DNA of 59,510 nt from NCBI GenBank assembly GCA_029880265.1, contig JAOUOT010000017.1, forward strand, positions 1 through 59,510, read 5' to 3'. The notes beneath the pieces were generated by a model. It was not told the DNA's origin, searched no databases, and worked only from the letters and a program-made list of their open reading frames with translations. This document shows, piece by piece, positions 44,604 through 53,345 of this stretch. Position 1 is the stretch's first letter; every line of letters starts with the position of its first letter. A program made the translations under genes and the position numbers. Source of the stretch: Spirochaetia bacterium. Its GTDB lineage: Bacteria > Spirochaetota > Leptospiria > Turneriellales > JAOUOS01.

Positions 44604-44851
44604 TGAAAACAAAACTGGTTGATATAGGCAACTCTAAAGGCGTTCGAATTCCTAAGTCTTTTATTGAAAAATGCCGTTTAGAAAATGAGCTCGACATAGA
44701 TATCGTCGAAGATTCTATCGTAATAAAAAAATCATCCCCAAATGTCAGAAACCGATGGAGCGACTCTTTTAAAGAGATGAATAAAAATGACGACGATATT
44801 TCTCTGGTTGAAAATCTTTCAGATAAATTTGACAACGACTGGGAATGGTAA
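44603..44851 (+). CDS. mazE: MazE-type antitoxin (AbrB-like swapped-hairpin domain)
   Basis: An 82-residue antitoxin. The DNA-binding half KLVDIGNSKGVRIPKSFIEKC is the MazE/AbrB swapped-hairpin, followed by IDIVEDSIVI. The acidic C-terminal 35 residues (KNDDDISLVENLSDKFDNDWEW) would bind and block MazF. It overlaps mazF by seven bases, as usual for such pairs. No Shine-Dalgarno is present; the palindrome at 44587-44603 occupies that place. Confidence 0.9.
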   Translation: MKTKLVDIGNSKGVRIPKSFIEKCRLENELDIDIVEDSIVIKKSSPNVRNRWSDSFKEMNKNDDDISLVENLSDKFDNDWEW

Positions 44852-45168
44852 TAGGCCAATACGATATCTGGCTGGTTTCTTTAGACCCCGCCATGGGCCA
44901 TGAAATAAAAAAAACCAGACCCGCTCTTGTTATATCGCCCGATGAAATGAACCTGAATATAAAAACTGTAATTATCGCCCCCATGACGACAAAATCCCGA
45001 ATGTATCCTACAAGAATTTCATGCAAATTATTAAACAAAAAAGGATTTATCGTATTAGATCAAATTCGCACAATTGACAAGGCAAGATTCATTAAAAAGC
45101 TCGGCAGACTTGAGCCTGCTAAAGTTAAACAGGCAAAACAAATTATTAAAGAGATGCTGGTTGATTAA
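44845..45168 (+). CDS. mazF: MazF/PemK-type endoribonuclease toxin
   Basis: A 107-residue toxin that cuts mRNA at short sequences. GQYDIWLVSLDPAMGHEIKKTRPALVISPDEMN is the family start, with the catalytic Arg in KKTRPALV. The Thr/Ser position is in IAPMTTKSR, and ILDQI-type LDQIRTIDKARF is also conserved. All main residues are present, so it should be active. The cut site cannot be inferred. Its 3' end overlaps the convergent nadE gene by 23 bp. Confidence 0.9.
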   Translation: MVIGQYDIWLVSLDPAMGHEIKKTRPALVISPDEMNLNIKTVIIAPMTTKSRMYPTRISCKLLNKKGFIVLDQIRTIDKARFIKKLGRLEPAKVKQAKQIIKEMLVD

Positions 45169-46000
45169 ATTCGTATGATATATTCTTATCTTTAAGATAT
45201 ACGATATCGGGCATTTTTCTTTTAAAATTTGAATTTACCGCCAGAGAAATAACTCTGTTTACGGCGTCGATATTTTCGCCGCTTTCTTTCAGGCTTAATA
45301 TAATTTCAGCCGCCGATTTTTTTTCGTCTACCCAGTGATAAATAATTCGATCGGCAAGGTCGTAAGTTATCTGCAGTTCGCCTTCGTCGGTTTGCCCCTC
45401 CCATAAATCGGCCGAGGGCGGTTTCTTTAATATCGTATCGGGAACGCCCATATAAGCGGCAAGAGCCTTAACATGACACTTGTACAAATCTCCTAAGGGA
45501 GTCATCGCTGAAGCCATATCTCCCCATAATGTACAATAGCCCAAAATAATCTCTGTTTTATTGCCCGTACCAAGAACAATAGCGTCATTTTTTGCCGAGG
45601 CATCATATAAAAATATCATTCTTAAACGGGCCAATACGTTTCCTTTGCGAAGCTGCGTAATATCGGGCTCTGTTTCAAAATAGGCGTCGGCTGCCCTGCT
45701 TAATTCTTTTACAATATACTTTACGCCCGCTTTTTCGCATGCTTCAATGCCGTCTTTAATAGAAGCTTCTGAGCTTGTTTTATACGGCATTAAAAGAGCC
45801 GTTATATTTTGATGGCCTATCGCCTTTGCCGTTAAAAACAGCGTTAAGGCAGAATCAATGCCCCCGCTTACGCCAATTACCGCTTTTTCTTTACCCGAGT
45901 TTTTTATTTTTTCGGCAAGTCTTTGTACAAGAATACTTTCAGCTTCAGCCAGATTTATCTTAGGCAGAGGCAGAAGTTCGTCTATTTTTGAAGAAACCAT
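45146..46000 (-). CDS. nadE: NH3-dependent NAD+ synthetase
   Basis: A 284-residue N-type ATP pyrophosphatase that amidates deamido-NAD+ to NAD+. The PP-loop is VIGVSGGIDSALTL (about residues 41-54). KGNVLARLRMIFLYDAS, VLGTGNKTEIILGY and GDMASAMTPLGDLYK are family signatures. PPSADLWEGQTDEGELQI is the C-terminal lid. No glutaminase domain is present, so it is the ammonia-using type. It is a single-gene unit on the minus strand, converging with mazF. Confidence 0.93.
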   Translation of the reverse strand: MVSSKIDELLPLPKINLAEAESILVQRLAEKIKNSGKEKAVIGVSGGIDSALTLFLTAKAIGHQNITALLMPYKTSSEASIKDGIEACEKAGVKYIVKELSRAADAYFETEPDITQLRKGNVLARLRMIFLYDASAKNDAIVLGTGNKTEIILGYCTLWGDMASAMTPLGDLYKCHVKALAAYMGVPDTILKKPPSADLWEGQTDEGELQITYDLADRIIYHWVDEKKSAAEIILSLKESGENIDAVNRVISLAVNSNFKRKMPDIVYLKDKNISYEFNQPASL

Positions 46001-46068
46001 ATTGTAAAGTTAAAAATAAGCCGATACCGTAAATTGTTTTTTTGCTCGCACATTTTTCTTAATATTCT

Positions 46069-46132
46069 CATGATAAACTCTTGCTATGCATTTTCACAGC
46101 AAGAGTAATATTTCCACAAATATGTACATCCC
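46069..46132 (-). pseudogene. Remnant of a tandem-RHH gene (homologue of 56581-57096)
   Basis: The minus strand reads DVHICGNITLAVKMHSKSLS, then a stop (TGA in place of TGG). Plus-strand positions 46069-46132 align without gaps to 56969-57032, inside the RHH gene, with 12 mismatches in 64, about 81% identity by eye. Outside this block similarity falls off and the frame is full of stops. It lies in the 192-bp gap between nadE and hypC. It is a decayed fragment of a gene of that family. Confidence 0.6.
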
Positions 46133-46192
46133 CCTTATCCTAAAAATTATTTTATTGACCGCTTATTTAAGGTTCAATAAACTTAAATAATC

Positions 46193-46426
46193 ATGTGTCT
46201 TGCCATACCCTCAAAAATAATTCAAATTAACGAAGAAACAAACAGCGTGGTTGTCGATACCATGGGCGCCCAAAGAGAAGCGTCTTTAAACATGCTGACC
46301 GACCCCGTCTCTATAGGCGATTATGTTCTCATTCATGTGGGCTTTGCCATAAGAAAGCTCGACGAAAAATCGGCGCAGGAATCTCTTGATTTATACCAGC
46401 AGATATTAAACCAAGATGAAATCTGA
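46193..46426 (+). CDS. hypC: Hydrogenase maturation chaperone HypC
   Basis: A 77-residue HypC/HupF protein. The N-terminus MCLAIPSKII has the essential Cys2 that binds the Fe(CN)2CO unit and HypD. ASLNMLTDPVSIGDYVLIHVGFAI is the rest of the OB fold. A TTGACC (46155-46160) and TAAACT (46178-46183) promoter would give an almost leaderless transcript. It overlaps hypD by 11 bp. Confidence 0.93.
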   Translation: MCLAIPSKIIQINEETNSVVVDTMGAQREASLNMLTDPVSIGDYVLIHVGFAIRKLDEKSAQESLDLYQQILNQDEI

Positions 46427-47561
46427 AAGAATCACGCTAAAACAAATCATTGAGGGCTTTCGAAATCCCGAAACGGTAAGGGCCCTGTCAAAAGAAATTA
46501 ACCGCGAAGCCGAAAAGCTGCAAAGAGAAGTTAATATAATGGAAGTCTGCGGGGGCCACACCCATATTATCGCGAAATACGGCCTTACCCAGCTTATTCC
46601 TGAAAACATAAAATTTATTCACGGCCCCGGATGCCCCGTATGCATCATGCCAAAAGAAAGAATTGATCACGCCGTTATATTAGCCGAAAAAAGCGACGTC
46701 ATACTGGTAACCCTGGGCGATATGATGAGAGTTCCGGGAAGCCAAAGAAGCCTTCAAGAATCTCGCTCGCATGGCGCCGATGTTCGTTTCGTTTATTCTC
46801 CGCTTGAAACGTTAAAAATTGCTAAAGAAAATGCCGATAAAAAAGTCATTTTCTTCGCAATCGGCTTTGAAACGACAACGCCGATGACCGCCTCTTTAAT
46901 ACAAGAAGTCGGGAAAAAAAACATAACCAACCTTCTTTTTCATATTAATCACGTAACGGTACCAGAGCCGATGGAAGCCGTATTGCAGACAGAAGGCTCA
47001 AAAATTGACGCTTTTATAGGCCCCTCTCATGTAAGCGTCATCGCCGGCGCAAAAATTTACAAGCCTATTGTCGATAAATATAAAATACCCGTGGTAATAA
47101 GCGGATTTGAGCCGGTCGACGTCATGCAGTCGACCCTGATGATTGTAAAACAGTTCAATGAAGACAGGCGCGATCTTGAAATTCAATATACCCGCGGGGT
47201 TACGTTTGAAGGCAACATAAAAGCGCAAGAAATGATAAAAGAGGTTTTCGATATTGCCGAAAAATTTCGATGGAGAGGAATCGGCGACATACCAAATAGC
47301 AGCCTAAAACTAAAAGAAAAATATGACAATCTAAACGCAGAAAAAATCTACCACCTGCCCCATGAATCTATTGAAGATCACAAATCTTGCCGATGCGGAG
47401 ACATCTTAACCGGCAAAGCCCTGCCCGTAGAATGCAAAGTTTTCGGCAAAGCCTGCACGCCCGATAGACCAATGGGCGCTTGCATGGTTTCAGAAGAAGG
47501 CGCCTGCGCCGCATACTACCGCTACGGCCGGGGGCTGACAAACCAGAAAGTTTTAACGTAA
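46416..47561 (+). CDS. hypD: Hydrogenase maturation protein HypD
   Basis: A 381-residue Fe-S protein that builds the Fe(CN)2CO cofactor with HypC. Conserved motifs are MEVCGGHTH, HGPGCPVCIMP, FAIGFETTTP, GPSHVSVIAG and GFEPVDVMQ. The C-terminal Cys set CRCGDILTGKALPVECKVFG, with CTPDRPMGACMVSEEGACAA, binds the 4Fe-4S cluster. Full length. Confidence 0.95.
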   Translation: MKSERITLKQIIEGFRNPETVRALSKEINREAEKLQREVNIMEVCGGHTHIIAKYGLTQLIPENIKFIHGPGCPVCIMPKERIDHAVILAEKSDVILVTLGDMMRVPGSQRSLQESRSHGADVRFVYSPLETLKIAKENADKKVIFFAIGFETTTPMTASLIQEVGKKNITNLLFHINHVTVPEPMEAVLQTEGSKIDAFIGPSHVSVIAGAKIYKPIVDKYKIPVVISGFEPVDVMQSTLMIVKQFNEDRRDLEIQYTRGVTFEGNIKAQEMIKEVFDIAEKFRWRGIGDIPNSSLKLKEKYDNLNAEKIYHLPHESIEDHKSCRCGDILTGKALPVECKVFGKACTPDRPMGACMVSEEGACAAYYRYGRGLTNQKVLT

Positions 47562-47567
47562 ATCGTC

Positions 47568-48566
47568 ATGAAAAAAATTTTATTAGAACACGGAACCGGA
47601 GCCGACAAAAGCGCTAAACTGATAAACGATATCTTCTTAAGCCATCTTGGCAACGAAACCTTAAATAAACTTGAAGACGCATCGGCCTTCAGGGCCCCTG
47701 AAAATCTTGCGGTCTCTACCGACAATTTTACCGTAAAACCAATCTTTTTTAACGGCGGAGATATAGGCAAACTGGCCGTTTGCGGCACATGCAACGATCT
47801 GGCGGTTATGGGCGCAAAGCCGCTTTACTTAAGCGCGGGTTTTATCATAGAAGAAGGATTTCTCATTGACGACTTAGAAAAAATTGTTATCTCAATGAAA
47901 AACGAACTGGCTGTAAACAACGCCACTGTCATAACGGGCGATACGAAAGTGGTTCCTAAAAACGCCGCCGACGGCATTTATATAAACACAACCGGAATAG
48001 GCGAAATTAAAATGCCCGGTATATCTGCCTCAAGCATACAAGAAGACGATATTATCATTGTTTCAGGAAACGTGGGAGATCACGGCTCGGTAATTTTCGC
48101 TAGCCGCGAAGGAATTGACATAAAATCGGATCTTAAAAGCGACTGCGCCAGTCTTTGGCCCCTTGTTCAACAATTGATAGAGGCAGATCTGAAAATTCAT
48201 TCAATGCGCGACGCAACCAGAGGAGGCTTAAGCGCGGTCTTAAACGAATGGGCCGAAAAATCTAAAACGGGCCTCTACATTCACGAAAAAGACATCCCTC
48301 TATCTGACGAAACGCGCGGAATCTGCGAACTCTTAGGATTTGAACCCTACCATTTAGCCTGCGAAGGAGCCTTTATTATGGCCGTTAAAAAAGAAGACGC
48401 CGAAAAAACCCTTGAAATATGCCGCGCCTCAAGTTTGGGTAAAAACGCCTCAATCATAGGCTATGCGACTAACCGGCATCATGAAAAAGTTTTATTAGAA
48501 ACCCCCATGGGCACGGTTAGAATTTTTGAGACTCCCTCGGGACTTCTTCTGCCGCGAATCTGCTGA
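47568..48566 (+). CDS. hypE: Hydrogenase maturation protein HypE
   Basis: A 332-residue PurM-like protein that dehydrates the S-carbamoyl group to a thiocyanate on its C-terminal Cys. LEHGTGADKSAKLINDIF is the start, with AVSTDNFTV and FNGGDIGKLAVCGTCNDLAVMGA. VITGDTKVVPK, SMRDATRGGLSAVLNEWA and the ending GLLLPRIC are also present, with the essential terminal Cys exactly at the end. It follows hypD by six bases. HypF, which makes the carbamoyl adduct, is not in the window. Confidence 0.95.
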   Translation: MKKILLEHGTGADKSAKLINDIFLSHLGNETLNKLEDASAFRAPENLAVSTDNFTVKPIFFNGGDIGKLAVCGTCNDLAVMGAKPLYLSAGFIIEEGFLIDDLEKIVISMKNELAVNNATVITGDTKVVPKNAADGIYINTTGIGEIKMPGISASSIQEDDIIIVSGNVGDHGSVIFASREGIDIKSDLKSDCASLWPLVQQLIEADLKIHSMRDATRGGLSAVLNEWAEKSKTGLYIHEKDIPLSDETRGICELLGFEPYHLACEGAFIMAVKKEDAEKTLEICRASSLGKNASIIGYATNRHHEKVLLETPMGTVRIFETPSGLLLPRIC

Positions 48567-48910
48567 TGCATGAACTTTCTATCGCCTCAAGCCTTATAAA
48601 CATATGCCTTGAAAAAGCGGCCGAAAATAACGCCGCGAAAATCATAAACGTCAAAATAAAAATAGGCAAACTAAGCGGCGTTGAAGTTCATTACCTCAAA
48701 GAAGCCTTTGATGTCGTTAAAGCCGGCACCCTTGCCGAAAATTGCTCTTTTGAATATATTCTGCAAGATATAGTGGTTTTCTGCGAGGCGTGTCAAAAAG
48801 AATCTGTTTTAAAAGAAAATATTTTTAAATGCCCCCTGTGCCAGAATAAAGAAATTCAGGTTATAGACGGCGAAGATTTATTTTTAATGAACCTCGAGTT
48901 TGAAAAATAA
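48566..48910 (+). CDS. hypA: Hydrogenase nickel-insertion protein HypA
   Basis: A 114-residue nickel metallochaperone. The N-terminus MHELSIASSLI has the Ni-binding Met-His-Glu. The zinc site is CEAC plus CPLC (about 73-76 and 90-93), with a slightly short spacing between the pairs. It starts on the last base of hypE (one-base overlap), so hypC-hypD-hypE-hypA is one unit. hypB, its usual GTPase partner, is not here. Confidence 0.93.
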   Translation: MHELSIASSLINICLEKAAENNAAKIINVKIKIGKLSGVEVHYLKEAFDVVKAGTLAENCSFEYILQDIVVFCEACQKESVLKENIFKCPLCQNKEIQVIDGEDLFLMNLEFEK

Positions 48911-48934
48911 TACTTGAAAAATAATAATTGCCTG

Positions 48935-51031
48935 TTATTGCGCAAGCCTTACGACAATCAAGCAGATATCGTCGTTTGAAAACTTTTTTGCCCTGTACGA
49001 TTCAAGCTCGTCAATAATAACACCGCTTATCTGCGCCGAAGACTTTGCCGATAAAAATTTCTCGGCGTTTTTTTTAATAAATTCATTGAATTTTTTTTCT
49101 CCGTATTCATTATTATCATGATCAATTTCTTCGTAAATGCCGTCGGTAAATAAAATTAAAATATCTTCTTTATCGAACTTTATCTCTTTCGTTTCATACT
49201 CGCTTTTATTATCAACGCCTATAAGAGTTCCTTTTGCTTTTAATAAGACGGGCCCGCTCTCTTTCTTCAAAAGTATCTGATGCGGATGACCCGCAGACGC
49301 ATAAGACAGCGTTCCCTCGTTATAATCGCAAATAAACGCCGAAAACCATGCTTCACTCGTAAATTTTTTCTCATAGATAAACCGATTCATTAAAGAAAAC
49401 CTTTCATGCGGATTTAAATCTAAGGAAGCCTGCTTGCTCATAATATCAATGCGCATTGTTGAAAGAGCCGCCAAAATACCGTGGCCTATTGCGTCGGCCA
49501 GCGTTATCGAAAGTCTATTCTGCCGCGGATGATCTATATGATAATAATCTCCGCCTACTTTCTGGTTCATCGGAAGATATTGAACATCGATATCAAATTC
49601 TTTTATTCCATCGAGAGTTTTTTTATCAATAAGAATGTTTTTCTGAACCAGAGACGAAATCTCAAGCTCTTTTTCAATTTCTAAATACTTTTTGTTCTCA
49701 TCGTACGCGTCTTTTAGCCTTTTGCTCTTTTCAATGAGTTCGTCTGTAACCTCTGCCAGCGAAATATTTAACTCTTCAGATTCTTCAAAGGCCCCGACAA
49801 ATTTTTTTGAAAGCAAATAAGCCTGAAAAAAAATAAACGCTAAAGAACCTAAACCGGTTAACTGAAAAGTATCAATAACCTCATTTGTATGCAATATATC
49901 GTTAATAACCGTAATAAAAAGAACAATAAATCCCCAAATTATGATATTTGAGCCTTCTCTCTTTTTTATTAAAGCCTTCATTAAGAAATAAATACAAAAA
50001 GGACCTCCAAGAAGATAAATATATTGATAAGGAACCAAAAGAATTGTATAAATTTTTGCCTCAAATATTAAAAAAGGTAAAGAAACAAAAAATATAACGT
50101 TAATGATTTTAGAAAATAAACGAGGGATCTCTTCAGGAAAGAGTTTTTTAAAAAACGATAAAATAACCGCAGGAAACGCAAAAAAAGTAAAATACTCTAT
50201 TTTCATTATAAGTTCCCAGCTCAGGTTAGAAAATACCGCCGTTAACACGGCTTCGCCCATAACAAGACTTCTAAGCAAGATCAATCCGCAGAAAACTCCG
50301 AAATAAAAAATAGACTTATCTTTCTTTCTTAAAAAATAAAGACCTAAATGATAAATAAACATCATTAAAAAACCGCCAATAACAAATAAATCAAGCCCCT
50401 GCAAAAGCGAATGCATTTTTGAAATCGAATTTACGTCGCCCATATATAAATTCATACGAGGACCGCTGAGCAAATGATGAAAACTTGAAACATGCAATAT
50501 GATTGAAAATTTATTTTGCGGCGCGTTAAAGCACTGGGTCATAGACGTTCTTTGCGGCTTAGAATTTTCTTTTGTTTTGCCTGCCTCGCCGTTCTTTAAC
50601 AGAATTTCATTATTTATGTAAACAACAAACGGAACAGTTAAACTGTTTGCGTATAAGCATAAAATACGGGCCTCGTCTGAAACGCCAACCTCTAATCGAA
50701 AAGAAGCGTAACCGTCGTTTTCAATTTCTTTCCCATCAATTAAAAAGTTCTTCCAGCTTTCGAAAATGTTTAAATAACCGCTCTTTTGAGGCGGGTCTTC
50801 TGCGTTAATATCTCTTTCAAATACAAAATCGTTCCAGTAAAATTCCCATGGCCCGCTTAAGCGTACATTTTTACCGTTTTTAAAGTCATGACCCGATAAG
50901 TCTATAAATCCGTTTTGAACATGAGGCTTCTTTTGATTACCGCATTTATAATTTGTCAATATCAAAAAAGGCAATATAAATAATATAAATATTCTCTTAG
51001 CAGAGGCTCTGTTGAACATGATTTTCGACAT
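48935..51031 (-). CDS. 7TMR-DISM receptor with SpoIIE-type PP2C phosphatase
   Basis: A 698-residue protein with a signal/lipobox-like start (ILTNYKC, Cys about 30). An extracytoplasmic beta-sandwich follows (about 45-205, GPWEFYWNDFVF and later LYANSLTVPFVVYINN). Seven TMs (about 215-410), a coiled coil (about 420-460) and a SpoIIE phosphatase come next. The phosphatase motifs are intact: VGGDYYHID, LADAIGHGILAAL, SAGHPHQILL, LFTDGIYEEI and NDDICLIVV, so it should bind two Mn2+ or Mg2+ and act on phosphorylated STAS proteins. The alternative start is ATG 51019. It is the first of three such proteins in a row. The ligand is unknown. Confidence 0.88.
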   Translation of the reverse strand: MSKIMFNRASAKRIFILFILPFLILTNYKCGNQKKPHVQNGFIDLSGHDFKNGKNVRLSGPWEFYWNDFVFERDINAEDPPQKSGYLNIFESWKNFLIDGKEIENDGYASFRLEVGVSDEARILCLYANSLTVPFVVYINNEILLKNGEAGKTKENSKPQRTSMTQCFNAPQNKFSIILHVSSFHHLLSGPRMNLYMGDVNSISKMHSLLQGLDLFVIGGFLMMFIYHLGLYFLRKKDKSIFYFGVFCGLILLRSLVMGEAVLTAVFSNLSWELIMKIEYFTFFAFPAVILSFFKKLFPEEIPRLFSKIINVIFFVSLPFLIFEAKIYTILLVPYQYIYLLGGPFCIYFLMKALIKKREGSNIIIWGFIVLFITVINDILHTNEVIDTFQLTGLGSLAFIFFQAYLLSKKFVGAFEESEELNISLAEVTDELIEKSKRLKDAYDENKKYLEIEKELEISSLVQKNILIDKKTLDGIKEFDIDVQYLPMNQKVGGDYYHIDHPRQNRLSITLADAIGHGILAALSTMRIDIMSKQASLDLNPHERFSLMNRFIYEKKFTSEAWFSAFICDYNEGTLSYASAGHPHQILLKKESGPVLLKAKGTLIGVDNKSEYETKEIKFDKEDILILFTDGIYEEIDHDNNEYGEKKFNEFIKKNAEKFLSAKSSAQISGVIIDELESYRAKKFSNDDICLIVVRLAQ

Positions 51032-51130
51032 AAAATATTTCTTAAAAATGATTATTTTCTAATTTTAGAATGAAGTCATAGAGTCAAGCGATTCGCCTTT
51101 GCTCTATTACGAAGTTACAATTTTCAGACA

Positions 51131-53212
51131 TCAGGTTTCTAAAATTAAAACACAGACATCGTCCATGATTCCGATTTTTGTAACGACCGATTTGATACGA
51201 TTAGACAGCTCTTGCGCCGAGAAAGAAAATGATTCATCAAATACCTCATAAAGCGGAGTATTCTTAAACGATTCTATGCCTTTTTCCATATCTTCATATT
51301 GATAACCGACAGAATCTAAAAGACCGTCGCTGTAAAATAAAATACGCGATTTTTTCGGCAGAATAATTTTCTTATTTTTATATTCTTTTTTCTTTTTTAC
51401 AAATTCATTGCCGACCCCCAAAGAATGCCCCTGCGGCGAGATATCTAAAAATTTTAAATCAACCCTCTTTTTTCTGTCTCTACCGAGAATAATAGGAGGC
51501 GGATGCGCCGCCGATGAAAACAGCATCTCTCTTGTCTTATGATTATATACCGCGTATATCGCGCTGATTAAATTATTCTGCAGATAAGGCATCAGAAAAA
51601 TATTCAAATCATTTAAAAATATTTTCGGATTTAATAGCTTTGACTTTTTCGCGGTTTCTTTATGATCTGATAATGCGTTTGAAATCACGCTTTTTACCAT
51701 AACGGTATATAAAGAAGAAATAATTCCGTGCCCGGTAACATCGCTGAAAAAAATGCCCGTTTGAGTTTTGCCCTTTAGTTCTATTATGTTATAAAAATCT
51801 CCTCCGATTTCTTCGATTGGAACGTAAATTGCCGAGATTTTTTCATGCGTCGTCTCTTCTATCATTTTGCTCTGCATTTCTGACGCCGCTTTTATTTGCG
51901 CTTTATGAGCCTTTCTTTCTAACTTTTTTAATTCTATCTGAAATTCTCTTTCTGTCATATCTTGCTTTAGTTTTAAAGATTTTATTTCTGCCTCTTCTTT
52001 TTCTTTCATAGACAATTTTATTCTGTAAGCAAGCCCTAAAGATAATACAGAAGCCTCTATGGCCGAACCTATATGCATAACATACTCTGTTATACCCGGA
52101 ATATAAAAATTAAATATTTTCAATGAATAAATAATAATTCCCGCTAAAAAAACGCCCCATGCCCATAGATAATATTTCGCCAGAATATATGTCTTATACC
52201 ATAAAACAGAGATCATCAGCGCCAAAATAACGCTGATGAGCATCATAACCAGCAAAATCTGCACGCCGATTTCATAACTAAATAAAACCGTTAAAATATT
52301 GATTACCGCCAATGCTATAAGCAATAAACATAACCGGTAAAATTTTTTGCTTCGGCTTTTTAGTTCTAAGAAATATATCGTAAAAAAAGAACTGAAAATG
52401 ATTGTTGATAAAGCGGCAAGAATTCTCGATAATCTGACAAAGTCATTGCTAAAGAAAGGAAAAATCTGCTTTAATATGCCGCTTAACCCCAATAAGGAAA
52501 AAGCGTAAGAAGATATAAAAATCACGTAAAAAATATATGTTTTTTCTTTCAAAATAAAAGACAAATAAAGATTGTATATTATCATTGCCAAAATAATTCC
52601 GTAATAAAGACCGTATATACTCATTTCTAATCTATCTTTTTTCAAAAATGACTTCGAACTCGCCAGTAAAACAGGAATTTCGACCGTATCAGCCGATTTA
52701 ACCCGAATATAAAAATCCCTTTTTGTTTCAGGTTCCATTTCAATAAAAAATATATTTTTTCTGTGCCGAAGATCTCTTTTGAAATAATCGCGGTCGTTGC
52801 CCTGCTCTTTTTTAACTATCTCTCCCGAGGCATTTAAGAAAAACAGGTCGATTTCGTCTAACAACGGAAAGTCAAAAATCAAATACCATTTTTTAGAGTT
52901 TGGGCCCTGATTATCAAGACTGAATTTTCCCCAGAATGCCGAACTTGAAAACGAGAACGCCGGATACGATAAATTCTGCTTTTCAAGCTTTTTATATTTT
53001 CTATTCATAAAATCATGAATATTAAAATCATTATTAATGTCTTCATAAAACTCAACGCTTTGACTGATATCTATGATTTCGACCGAATCGTCTAGCTCAA
53101 TAACTTCAGAGCTTAACGAACAAGGCAAAAAAAGAAAGACGCCTAATATTATTAATAAATAATTTTTTATCATAAAACGCCGTTTAAAATATGAATTTTC
53201 AAATATTTTCAC
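51131..53212 (-). CDS. 7TMR-DISM receptor with SpoIIE-type PP2C phosphatase
   Basis: A 693-residue protein with a signal peptide and a DISMED2-type extracytoplasmic domain (about 40-190, AFSFSSSAFWGKFSLDN). Seven TMs (about 200-400), a coiled coil and a SpoIIE domain follow. Active-site motifs are IGGDFYNI, FFSDVTGHGIISSL, SSAAHPPPIIL, LFYSDGLLDSVG and MDDVCVLIL, all complete. Its extracytoplasmic and membrane parts closely resemble the divergent 53346 gene (YYGIILAMIIYNLYLSF versus YYGITLVMIVYNLLIFF), so they are recent paralogues. An ATG at 53173 is an alternative start. Confidence 0.88.
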   Translation of the reverse strand: MKIFENSYFKRRFMIKNYLLIILGVFLFLPCSLSSEVIELDDSVEIIDISQSVEFYEDINNDFNIHDFMNRKYKKLEKQNLSYPAFSFSSSAFWGKFSLDNQGPNSKKWYLIFDFPLLDEIDLFFLNASGEIVKKEQGNDRDYFKRDLRHRKNIFFIEMEPETKRDFYIRVKSADTVEIPVLLASSKSFLKKDRLEMSIYGLYYGIILAMIIYNLYLSFILKEKTYIFYVIFISSYAFSLLGLSGILKQIFPFFSNDFVRLSRILAALSTIIFSSFFTIYFLELKSRSKKFYRLCLLLIALAVINILTVLFSYEIGVQILLVMMLISVILALMISVLWYKTYILAKYYLWAWGVFLAGIIIYSLKIFNFYIPGITEYVMHIGSAIEASVLSLGLAYRIKLSMKEKEEAEIKSLKLKQDMTEREFQIELKKLERKAHKAQIKAASEMQSKMIEETTHEKISAIYVPIEEIGGDFYNIIELKGKTQTGIFFSDVTGHGIISSLYTVMVKSVISNALSDHKETAKKSKLLNPKIFLNDLNIFLMPYLQNNLISAIYAVYNHKTREMLFSSAAHPPPIILGRDRKKRVDLKFLDISPQGHSLGVGNEFVKKKKEYKNKKIILPKKSRILFYSDGLLDSVGYQYEDMEKGIESFKNTPLYEVFDESFSFSAQELSNRIKSVVTKIGIMDDVCVLILET

Positions 53213-53345
53213 AAGCGCCCCCGCTTTCTTGGCGCTTATATTCTGAAATTTTTATTTTTCTCGTATGTCTATTCTTTTTTTTGACGGTGACAGACGCAAA
53301 TGCGGACGTTTTAGGATTAATGTTCTTTAAATTAAAATATTTTTT

